Shown here: piece after piece, positions 47,831 to 53,496 of the stretch
Layout: each line of letters opens with the position of its first letter
Numbering within the stretch: position 1 is the first letter of the stretch
DNA from: Roseobacter sinensis
GTDB taxonomy: Bacteria; Pseudomonadota; Alphaproteobacteria; Rhodobacterales; Rhodobacteraceae
Assembly: GCF_025755255.1 (NCBI RefSeq)
Contig: NZ_JALIEB010000023.1
Location: forward strand, 1 to 53,496
DNA length: 53,496 nt
Direction of reading: 5' to 3'
Translations under genes and position numbers: made by a program
Notes under the pieces: model-generated
What the model was told of the DNA's origin: nothing
Databases searched by the model: none
What the model saw: the letters and a program-made list of their open reading frames with translations, nothing else

Positions 47831-48390
47831 CGCAGGATCGGGCCGCTGTGCACCGCGTCCCCGGGCTCGATGGTGTCGCGCTCGGGCGCACTGCGCGCCA
47901 GCGCCTCGACCGATTGCACGATCTCGCGCGAGTGGATCCAGAGGCCCATCAGCGTGTCGATGAAGGTGATCGCGGGTGGCACTGTCTTGGCCTGATGCAC
48001 CTTGTTCTCCAGCGGTGCCGGCACGTTGTCGATGGTCTCGGCCAGATCGTCGGCCAAGAGCAGCGCCAGATCGTTGCGGATGTGATCGAGCACGGGGGCC
48101 GCGGGCATCCCTTCGGTCCAACCGGTCACACGCAGCGCGCTCCAGAGAAGCTCGCCATTGTCCTTCACCGCGCTGGCCTCCAGCGCCCGGCGAATGCGCG
48201 CGCCCTCGGCCGTCTTGGAAATCTCGCGGCCCGCCTCGGCGAGCCCCGCGAGCGTTGAGCCAATCACACTGACACCGGAGGTATAATGCAGCGTGATCAG
48301 CCGGCTGGCGAGCGAGGAAAACAGGCTCGCGGTGGTGCGCCCTGCATCTTCCGGCGGGTCGATGAGGCGAATGTGTGCGCTACTGGCCAT
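47827..48390 (-). CDS. Unknown protein with amphipathic helix region
   Basis: The protein is 187 residues from the ATG at 48390 (MASSAHIRLIDPPEDAGR), preceded by GGAGA. I recognise no family. Predicted helical, with a long amphipathic part (TTASLFSSLASRLITLHYTSGVSVIGSTLAGLAEAG) reminiscent of surface-binding proteins such as phasins, then a Thr/Pro-bearing C-terminal half. The stop overlaps the CrtC-like start (GTGA), so the two are translationally coupled. A scaffold or partner of the CrtC-like protein is possible. Confidence 0.75.
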   Translation of the reverse strand: MASSAHIRLIDPPEDAGRTTASLFSSLASRLITLHYTSGVSVIGSTLAGLAEAGREISKTAEGARIRRALEASAVKDNGELLWSALRVTGWTEGMPAAPVLDHIRNDLALLLADDLAETIDNVPAPLENKVHQAKTVPPAITFIDTLMGLWIHSREIVQSVEALARSAPERDTIEPGDAVHSGPILR

Positions 48391-48401
48391 GGGCAGTCTC
48401 C

Positions 48402-48989
48402 TCAAGTAGCTTTTGTGGATTTGCGGGCGACCTTCTTGGCGGCTGCCTTCCGGGTTGCCGCCCTGGGCTTGGCCGCGGCGGGGGTCGCCTTGCGCTTGGT
48501 CGCCGGCTGCTTGGCCACCGTCACCTCCAGCGGCACCACCCCGTCGCTGCAGCCATAGATCAGCACCGCCCCGCGATAGACACCCACGGGCATGTCCTTC
48601 GGCGCGTCTAGCACCAGCGCGAAGTCCATCACCTCATCGGTCGCCAGCAGCGCCGTGGGCGGTGTAAACGCGGTCTGCGCGAACCAGGTGGCCCCGGTGT
48701 CCGACACCAGCGGCGTGATCATCGGGGTAACCATGGAATGCACGCGCTGGCGGTTCTCCACGTTCACGCTCGCCTTGGCCTGCCCGCCCGGGCGCAGCGT
48801 GAGCGCCACGCCCGCGCCCTCCACCTGCTGCACGACGGTGCCGGGCGTGACCGGCCCGACGATGCCCTGCAATTGCCGCAGATACTGCATCGTCGCCTGG
48901 CTGAGGCTCTGCTGAAACGCGCTTTGCAGCTTCATCAGCTCCTCGAAGGGGCTGGATGGCGTGCTCCCCTGGCCGTGGTCATGTGGCAT
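48402..48989 (-). CDS. Helix plus Ig-like protein with a Lys/Ala-rich tail
   Basis: The protein is 195 residues. An N-terminal amphipathic helix (FEELMKLQSAFQQSLSQATMQYLRQLQG) is followed by a beta-rich Ig-like part ending MPVGVYRGAVLIYGCSDG then VVPLEVTV. The last ~35 residues are almost only Lys, Ala, Arg, Thr and Pro (TKRKATPAAAKPRAATRKAAAKKVARK), like histone H1 or phasin tails that bind polyanions. No named family is recognised. The layout is shared with the proteins at 50901 and 51414. It lies 11 bp downstream of the polyprenyl synthase gene. It may bind DNA, acidic polymer or lipid head groups. Confidence 0.75.
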   Translation of the reverse strand: MPHDHGQGSTPSSPFEELMKLQSAFQQSLSQATMQYLRQLQGIVGPVTPGTVVQQVEGAGVALTLRPGGQAKASVNVENRQRVHSMVTPMITPLVSDTGATWFAQTAFTPPTALLATDEVMDFALVLDAPKDMPVGVYRGAVLIYGCSDGVVPLEVTVAKQPATKRKATPAAAKPRAATRKAAAKKVARKSTKAT

Positions 48990-49000
48990 ATCGGTCCCTC

Positions 49001-50068
49001 TTACTTCAGTCTTGCAATCACGTATTTCAGCACTTCGCGCAGGAATTGGCGGTGGCGGGTCTCAGCCATGAAACTCAGCCCCTCCGCTTCGAACTTCAGA
49101 GCGCGGGTGATGAAATCCTGCGCCAATTCACGCCCATGGTCGATCGAGCCTGCCTCGTGCATCGCCTGCAACAGCCAGCGCACCTCGTCTGGCTCCTTCT
49201 CGGCGCGCGCTTGGGTCAGCAGCTTTATGGCGCGGCTGCGCTGGCGCTTCGGCGCCGTCCGCAGGAAATGCAGCAGCATGATCGTCCGCTTGCCTTCGTA
49301 GAGGTCGCCGCTGATCTCCTTGCCATAGAGCACCTCGTCGGCGGTGAGGTTCAAAAGGTCATCCTGCACCTGAAAGCCAATGCCCGCGAGATAGCCCAGC
49401 TCCATCACGTCGATCAGCGCCTCTTCCAGATCGGCGACAAAGGCGGGGCCGGAGCCTGCGACCACGCCCAAGCGCAAAGGCGCGATCATCGTGTACCAGC
49501 AGGTCTTTTTGTAGGCCATGCGCAGGTAGTCTTCGCTCTCGAGATCGAAGCGCGCATTGCGGATCCAGTCGAGCTCGATCGCCTGGCCTTCAACGGATTC
49601 GCGGCTGAGCCGTTCGAAATCCTTGAGAATCCGCATCGCCTTGCGCACGCCCAGCTGTTCGACGTTGTCCAGGAGCAGCGAGAGGCAGAAGACGAAGGTC
49701 GCATCGCCGGTGTTGATCGCAATGGGGACGCCATGGCGCCGAAAGAGCGTCTCATCCCCGCGCCGGAAGTCCGAGATATCCTCGATATCGTCATGCACCA
49801 GCGCGCCGTTGTGAAACAGCTCAATGGCGGTCGCGGTGTTTTCGGCCTGCGCCTCGGTGCCGCCCATGCCCTGACAGGCGGCATAGACCAGCGCGGGCCG
49901 CAAGCCTTTGCCCACGCGGAACGGATAGTCGCTGATCTGATCGTAGAGCACATCCATCCCCGTTTCGCGGCGCGCATCGAAAAACCGGGTCATCGCCTTT
50001 TCGGTCCGGGTCCGTGCGGTGTTGAGGGCCTGCTCGATGAGGGCCCGGTCATAGTCCGGCGTGGTCAA
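49001..50068 (-). CDS. Polyprenyl diphosphate synthase
   Basis: The protein is 355 residues in the trans-isoprenyl diphosphate synthase family. The first Asp-rich motif is LVHDDIEDISDFRRGDETLF (canonical DDxxD followed by RRG), the second is GIGFQVQDDLLNLTADEVLYG (DDxxN, as in some GGPP synthases), and KEISGDLYEGKRT follows. The IPP site reads PFRVGKGLRPAL instead of the usual GGKRxRP. Small residues (Gly, Ala) five and four positions before the first motif suggest a product of C20 or longer. The best start is TTG at 50068, overlapping the methyltransferase stop as TTGA; no ATG gives a full N-terminus. It makes a prenyl diphosphate for the operon. Confidence 0.88.
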   Translation of the reverse strand: MTTPDYDRALIEQALNTARTRTEKAMTRFFDARRETGMDVLYDQISDYPFRVGKGLRPALVYAACQGMGGTEAQAENTATAIELFHNGALVHDDIEDISDFRRGDETLFRRHGVPIAINTGDATFVFCLSLLLDNVEQLGVRKAMRILKDFERLSRESVEGQAIELDWIRNARFDLESEDYLRMAYKKTCWYTMIAPLRLGVVAGSGPAFVADLEEALIDVMELGYLAGIGFQVQDDLLNLTADEVLYGKEISGDLYEGKRTIMLLHFLRTAPKRQRSRAIKLLTQARAEKEPDEVRWLLQAMHEAGSIDHGRELAQDFITRALKFEAEGLSFMAETRHRQFLREVLKYVIARLK

Positions 50069-50904
50069 AGGGGTTTCTGCGCGCAGGCGATGCCGAAGCC
50101 GGGCACAAGGTCGATCCAGCCGGTGGTCTCGAACCCCGCCGCCTCGAAGAGCGCCATGAACTGCTCGGGCGTGTGAAACCCGATCCAACCCGGATCGGCC
50201 CAGAGCGCGAGGCCGGAGGAGCGTTTCACGAACCATTCCGGGCCCGCGTCGATCACCGCGTAGTAGCCGCCGGGGCGCAGCGCACGGAAGATCTCGCGCG
50301 TGGCGGCGGGCGGGTCGGGGTAGTGGTGATGCGCCAGGCAGGAGTAGACCAGATCGAACTGCCCGGTGAACACCTCCGGCAAGTCGCCCACGTCGGACTG
50401 AAAGAACGCCGTGTTGTCAAAGGCCTTGGCGCGGGCGGAGGCATAGGCCGCGTTGACCATGCCCGCGGCCAGATCAATGCCCACCGCTTCGCCGCCCGGC
50501 ACCATGCGCGACAGACGGCACAGTTCACGCCCCGCGCCGCAGCCTGCGTCCAGCAGCCGGAAATCCGGCTTGATCCAGGCCGAGAGCTCCTCGACAGCGG
50601 CATTCATGATCGGGGTCGAGAAGGGGCGCACATAGGCGTCATAAATCTCGCCCATCCGGTCGAACTCGGAGACCAGCGCGTCGTTCTCGGTCGCGCGGCC
50701 CAGCAGCACGGGCTTGGGGTACTTTTTGCTGAAGTGCGGGCCGAGGCCGTTCCGGTCGAGCGGCCGGGGCAGGGCGCCGAGCGTCGTGCGCTCGATCAGC
50801 CCGGCGTTGCGGCCCTGTTCATAGGGCTTCATCACCAGCGCGGAATAGAGATGCATCGCCTGCACCAGCACGCCCTCGGCCATGATGCCGCCGGGCGCGC
50901 TCAT
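50065..50904 (-). CDS. SAM-dependent methyltransferase (class I, UbiE/methyltransf_11 type)
   Basis: The protein is 279 residues. SAM-binding motif I is FRLLDAGCGAGRELCRL, the acidic loop is VGIDLAAGMV, and motif IV is FDLVYSCLAHHHYPDP, followed by IFRALRPGGYYAVID. An N-terminal ~90-residue region precedes the Rossmann domain and may bind the acceptor. Lying between a polyprenyl synthase and structural-looking proteins, it may methylate an isoprenoid or quinone-like product, but the acceptor is not known. It overlaps the upstream gene (ATGA) and the downstream one (TTGA). Confidence 0.85.
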   Translation of the reverse strand: MSAPGGIMAEGVLVQAMHLYSALVMKPYEQGRNAGLIERTTLGALPRPLDRNGLGPHFSKKYPKPVLLGRATENDALVSEFDRMGEIYDAYVRPFSTPIMNAAVEELSAWIKPDFRLLDAGCGAGRELCRLSRMVPGGEAVGIDLAAGMVNAAYASARAKAFDNTAFFQSDVGDLPEVFTGQFDLVYSCLAHHHYPDPPAATREIFRALRPGGYYAVIDAGPEWFVKRSSGLALWADPGWIGFHTPEQFMALFEAAGFETTGWIDLVPGFGIACAQKPL

Positions 50905-51410
50905 GACGCCTTCGCTTTCGCTTTGGCGGGGGCCCGCAACCGGCGCAGCACCACAGGAATATCCCGGTCGCCGAAGGGCCGCACGCTCACGCTGCCATGG
51001 ATGTCCTGATCCAGTTTCATCTTCGATGTGGGCTTGCCCTTCAGCGTGAAGACCACCTCCTCGCCATGGGCCACCATCCGCCCTGCGGGTTCCGCGATCA
51101 CGCCCGCCGCCTTCAGGCTCTCCGAAACCTCCGGATCGGCGGCGACCTCCTGCCCGGTGTTGTTCGTGACCGCAAAACTGGCCGCCGCCTCCTTGCCCGC
51201 AGGGGCAGCAAGGATCAGCGGCTGAATCGCCGGCACCGCCGGTTGCGGCTGCGGTGCCGTGGGGCGGCGCGCGTCCTTGTCCAGCCCCTGTTCGGCCAGA
51301 TCGCGCAGGGCCCCCAGATAATCGCGTGTGACGTCAAACAGCCCGGAATAATACTTCATGTTCAGGCGCACGGCCTGGCTCAAAATGTCTTTCATCTGTG
51401 AGTTCGACAT
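50901..51410 (-). CDS. Helix plus Ig-like protein
   Basis: The protein is 169 residues. The N-terminal amphipathic helix MKDILSQAVRLNMKYYSGLFDVTRDYLGALRDLAEQG is phasin-like in look. A Pro/Ala/Gln linker (RRPTAPQPQPAVPAIQP) leads to a beta-rich part (AASFAVTNNTGQEVAAD, EEVVFTLKGKPTSKMKLDQDIHGSVSVRPFGDRDIPVVLRRL). The end AKAKAKAS is a short Lys/Ala tail. No named family. It shares the layout of the proteins at 48402 and 51414 and overlaps the methyltransferase start by 4 bp. A coat or scaffold role is a guess. Confidence 0.75.
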   Translation of the reverse strand: MSNSQMKDILSQAVRLNMKYYSGLFDVTRDYLGALRDLAEQGLDKDARRPTAPQPQPAVPAIQPLILAAPAGKEAAASFAVTNNTGQEVAADPEVSESLKAAGVIAEPAGRMVAHGEEVVFTLKGKPTSKMKLDQDIHGSVSVRPFGDRDIPVVLRRLRAPAKAKAKAS

Positions 51411-51413
51411 GGA

Positions 51414-52043
51414 TCACCCTTTGATCCCTGTCCCGGGGCGCACCGACCGCCCGTAACAGGGTCGGACGCAATAGAAATGATCGTACCAGTGATGCTCGTA
51501 GTCGGGCTGATCGAAGACCTCGATGCGGTGACAGCAGGCGCGCTCGGACTTGCCGACCTCGATGGTCCAGCGCAGGTAATGGCTGTTGCAGCCCACCACC
51601 CAGATCAGCGCCTCGAAGTCGGCGCAGTGCACGCCATCGTCGAGCTTGGTGTCGAACTCCGCCCGCACGGTGCGCCGCTCCTTCGGACCCAGCGAGAAAC
51701 TGTTGGGCGTCAGCTTGACCCGGCCCGCATCCGGACCCGCCGCGGCCAGCGTGAAGTTGCGCGGGCGGAAATCGGTATTGGTGATGCGGATCTCGACGAT
51801 CCCGGTGCTGCCCGCGCAGAGCTGGCAGTGCACCTCGCCGAGGTCTTTCGGCATCCAGCAGGGCTCGGGGATCTCGCAGCAGTTCGAGGCCTGCCCTGCG
51901 GTGAGCGAGGACAGAAACCGCTGCGCCGTGTCGGTCAGGCTGTCGACCAGCTCGCCCGTCAGGTCCATCTGCCGCACCATCATGTCCGACATGGCGTCCA
52001 TACTCTCGCGCATGTCCTGCGTGGTCATCTTGCTCTTCTTCAT
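51414..52043 (-). CDS. Cysteine-rich helix plus Ig-like protein
   Basis: The protein is 209 residues. The N-terminal helical segment (TTQDMRESMDAMSDMMVRQMDLTGELVDSLTDTAQRFLSSL) precedes an Ig-like beta domain (STGIVEIRITNTDFRPRNFTLAAAG, GPKERRTVRAEFDTKLDDGVHCADFEALIWVVG). There are about ten Cys, including CC near residue 54, PCWMP, HCQLC, ACCHR and FYCVRPC, which could bind metal or form disulfides. The C-terminus is aromatic and His/Tyr-rich (YEHHWYDHFYC). No named family. It probably belongs to the same structural set as its neighbours and may be the metal- or cofactor-binding member. Confidence 0.75.
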   Translation of the reverse strand: MKKSKMTTQDMRESMDAMSDMMVRQMDLTGELVDSLTDTAQRFLSSLTAGQASNCCEIPEPCWMPKDLGEVHCQLCAGSTGIVEIRITNTDFRPRNFTLAAAGPDAGRVKLTPNSFSLGPKERRTVRAEFDTKLDDGVHCADFEALIWVVGCNSHYLRWTIEVGKSERACCHRIEVFDQPDYEHHWYDHFYCVRPCYGRSVRPGTGIKG

Positions 52044-52056
52044 CGGCGGTCCCTTT

Positions 52057-52767
52057 CTATTTCGGAGCGCTCAGGGTCAAACGGGCCACGAGCCGCAGGT
52101 GCGGCATCACGATCGTGGTGTGAAAGCGGCGGCCCGCACCCAGCTGCGTGGCCGGGTTCAGCGGCTCGGGCAGGGTGAACTCGCCCGCCAGATCGCGCTG
52201 CGCGCCGGGGGCCAGTTCTCCCTTGTCCTGCGCCGTCAGCTTCAGCCGCATCAGCCCCAGGTACGAGCGCCGCAGCCCGAGAATGAACTCGCCGAAGACC
52301 TCCAGCGGCGCCTCGGCCTCCGCGCCGTAGGCCGCCGAGAAGGCACCCGCCAACCCGTCAGATGCAAAGAGCCCGCCAACGCCACCCGCCGGAACCGGCA
52401 GGGGCACATTGCCCCGGTTCGCGACCGTGAACTGCACCTTGAGGCGGTCGCCCGGCCGTCCGGTCAGGCTGACCGACCGGGGCGCGAGCCGCAGCTTCTC
52501 CCGGACCGGCACATCGACCGTCACCGGGTATTCCCCGTCCTCGGTCACAAGCGTCGCCTTGTGCACACCCGGCGGGGCAGAGCGGCCGATCCGCGCGGCG
52601 ATCCGTGTCTGACCCTTGCGCGGCAGCAGGCGCGCGCGCAACTCGGCCCCCATCTCTTTCTTCAAGGCGCCGCCCAGTTTCAGAACGCCGGACTGCGGCG
52701 CGGCGACCTGAAACGCCCCGATGCCGCGCCCCTTGCGCAGCGTGATGCCCTCGGTCAGCTCAGCCAT
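52057..52767 (-). CDS. Two-part Ig-like beta protein
   Basis: The protein is 236 residues and has no N-terminal helix. It looks all-beta: a first part with TRIAARIGRSAPPGVHKATLVTEDG then EYPVTVDVPVREKL, and a second with VSLTGRPGDRLKVQFTVANRGNVPLPVPAGG, which are the usual features of Ig-like/NEW1-type domains. The line PPGVHKATL...PVTVDV echoes PVGVYRGAVL...PLEVTV in the 48402 protein, hinting at common ancestry. No named family. It overlaps the first operon gene by 8 bp. Confidence 0.75.
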   Translation of the reverse strand: MAELTEGITLRKGRGIGAFQVAAPQSGVLKLGGALKKEMGAELRARLLPRKGQTRIAARIGRSAPPGVHKATLVTEDGEYPVTVDVPVREKLRLAPRSVSLTGRPGDRLKVQFTVANRGNVPLPVPAGGVGGLFASDGLAGAFSAAYGAEAEAPLEVFGEFILGLRRSYLGLMRLKLTAQDKGELAPGAQRDLAGEFTLPEPLNPATQLGAGRRFHTTIVMPHLRLVARLTLSAPK

Positions 52768-53194
52768 CGTCTTCGATGAGCTCTATGCGGCTGACATTGC
52801 CCGCGATCTCGCCCGCGTTGCCCGGCGGGCCACAGATCTCGCAGGGATTGGGCGTGTAGTCCTCGGTGATCACCTGCGCTTCGCCACAGAGATTGATGGC
52901 CAGCAATTCGTTTCCAAGCAGTGACAGACCCACCTTGAAATTCGCGGGCAGATGCGCGCGGATCGCCGGGATCTCCTTGATCCGCAAGGAAAAATCTATG
53001 GGGTCGACTCCCAGTTGCACTTTGGGCAGCTCGGTCACGCCGATCCTGATCTCGGGCAGCTCGCGCACGCGGAGCTCGATGGTCGGCAACTCCCGCACAC
53101 GCAGGCTCGTGTCGAGCGACACATCGCCGTCGATTGAGGTTCCGCCGCTGAGGTTGAGATCGATGTCGAAATCGTCAGGTACATCCACGCCCAT
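52760..53194 (-). CDS. ELP-repeat beta protein, first gene of the ten-gene operon
   Basis: The protein is 144 residues from the ATG at 53194, with AAGGAG 7 nt before. After an acidic start (MGVDVPDDFDIDLNLSGG) comes a clear 10-residue repeat over about residues 30-75: LRVRELPTIE, LRVRELPEIR, IGVTELPKVQ, a degenerate LGVDPIDFS, LRIKEIPAIR. The alternating hydrophobic pattern suggests stacked beta-strands. The end carries four Cys, one in NLCGEAQ and the others in NPCEICGPPG, the latter like a small metal site. I know no family with this repeat. A CtrA-type box lies 44 bp upstream. Confidence 0.75.
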   Translation of the reverse strand: MGVDVPDDFDIDLNLSGGTSIDGDVSLDTSLRVRELPTIELRVRELPEIRIGVTELPKVQLGVDPIDFSLRIKEIPAIRAHLPANFKVGLSLLGNELLAINLCGEAQVITEDYTPNPCEICGPPGNAGEIAGNVSRIELIEDDG

Positions 53195-53478
53195 GGCAGT
53201 CTCCTTCTAGAGGTCGGGCTGAGAGGGTGACATAAGGTTAACAGAAAATTAAGAGTCTGCGAAGTCCCGCGCAAAATCGGCCCCACAATCGCAGCCACGC
53301 ATCCGCTCCAATCCCCCGACAGACCCTCTATTTTGTAAGTATGAAAGCGATCACCATGCGCCGCGTTTCGGACCTATGAATTAGCATAACTAAGCTTATC
53401 CGAGTGATGCGTGTACGCGGGTGGATTCACATCCGAAGTGCAAATTCTGTATCAAAACAGAACGTTGCACGGAGGCTT
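53195..53478. other. Promoter region of the ten-gene operon
   Basis: This 284-bp stretch holds the CtrA-type box (53238-53252) that faces the minus-strand operon. The right part (53380-53470) is AT-rich and without clear genes. A 12-codon frame at 53341-53379 is too short to call. Confidence 0.5.
53238..53252. promoter_or_regulatory. CtrA-type box upstream of the ten-gene operon
   Basis: TTAA-CAGAAAA-TTAA is a full match to TTAA-N7-TTAA. It begins 44 bp before the first start codon of the operon (53194), much like the spacing at exoY. Confidence 0.65.
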
Positions 53479-53496
53479 ATGAATGGGACGCTGTTA
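53479..53496 (+). CDS. Possible start of a gene cut by the window edge
   Basis: ATG at 53479 reads MNGTLL to the edge. GGAGG (53471-53475) is only 3 nt upstream, closer than usual, so the start is doubtful. It would be divergent from the ten-gene operon. Confidence 0.2.

Noticed and set aside
46309-53194. Gas vesicle, encapsulin or PHA-granule cluster
   Set aside because: No GvpA-like, HK97-fold shell or PHA synthase protein is present; only the general look of amphipathic helices and Lys/Ala tails recalls such systems.
53341-53379. 12-codon frame MKAITMRRVSDL near the right edge
   Set aside because: Too short and without a clear ribosome site; could be chance.
1-53496. CRISPR arrays, tRNA or rRNA genes
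   Set aside because: No regularly spaced direct repeats and no tRNA- or rRNA-like stretches were seen on either strand.

Overview
The window looks like a high-GC piece of an extrachromosomal replicon (plasmid or chromid) from a marine alphaproteobacterium of the Rhodobacterales/Roseobacter type. This is inferred from three things: a Rep_3-type initiator divergent from a ParAB pair, GC-rich operons with 4-bp stop/start overlaps, and perfect TTAA-N7-TTAA (CtrA-type) boxes in AT-rich intergenic DNA.

Layout. 1-435: end of an unknown gene and a truncated IS30-type transposase. 436-5375: LysR regulator divergent from dabB-dabA, a predicted inorganic carbon uptake system. 5522-6624: MarR regulator with twin operators and an isochorismatase-like hydrolase. 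6625-7172: debris of an IS110-type transposase. 7173-9191: polytopic membrane protein and a membrane-bound diguanylate cyclase. 9516-13829: replication and partition module (rep, candidate origin repeats, parA, parB, candidate parS). 14066-17103: type I secretion ABC transporter and membrane-fusion protein, followed by a metallophosphatase. 18001-27032: exopolysaccharide locus (Wza-like export lipoprotein, Wzc-like kinase/copolymerase, ExoY-like sugar transferase, pyruvyltransferase, sulfotransferase, flippase, glycosyltransferase). 27033-27893: long regulatory region with three CtrA half-sites in a row and other palindromes. 27894-45662: one gene for a 5922-residue, apparently cysteine-free, multidomain extracellular protein. 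45690-46302: terminator and a CcdA/CcdB toxin-antitoxin pair. 46309-53194, minus strand: a tightly packed ten-gene operon of a polyprenyl diphosphate synthase, a methyltransferase, a CrtC-like protein and seven proteins of unknown function, several of which share a helix-plus-Ig-like layout.

How it fits together. The secretion pair, the giant binding protein, the polysaccharide genes and the diguanylate cyclase read as a surface-attachment (biofilm) module on a stably inherited replicon. The CtrA-type boxes sit before exoY, between the glycosyltransferase and the giant gene, and before the ten-gene operon, so all three may be controlled together.

The best candidate for an undescribed system is the ten-gene operon at 46309-53194. 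It combines isoprenoid chemistry with a set of small, related structural-looking proteins. I recognise no named pathway with this gene set.
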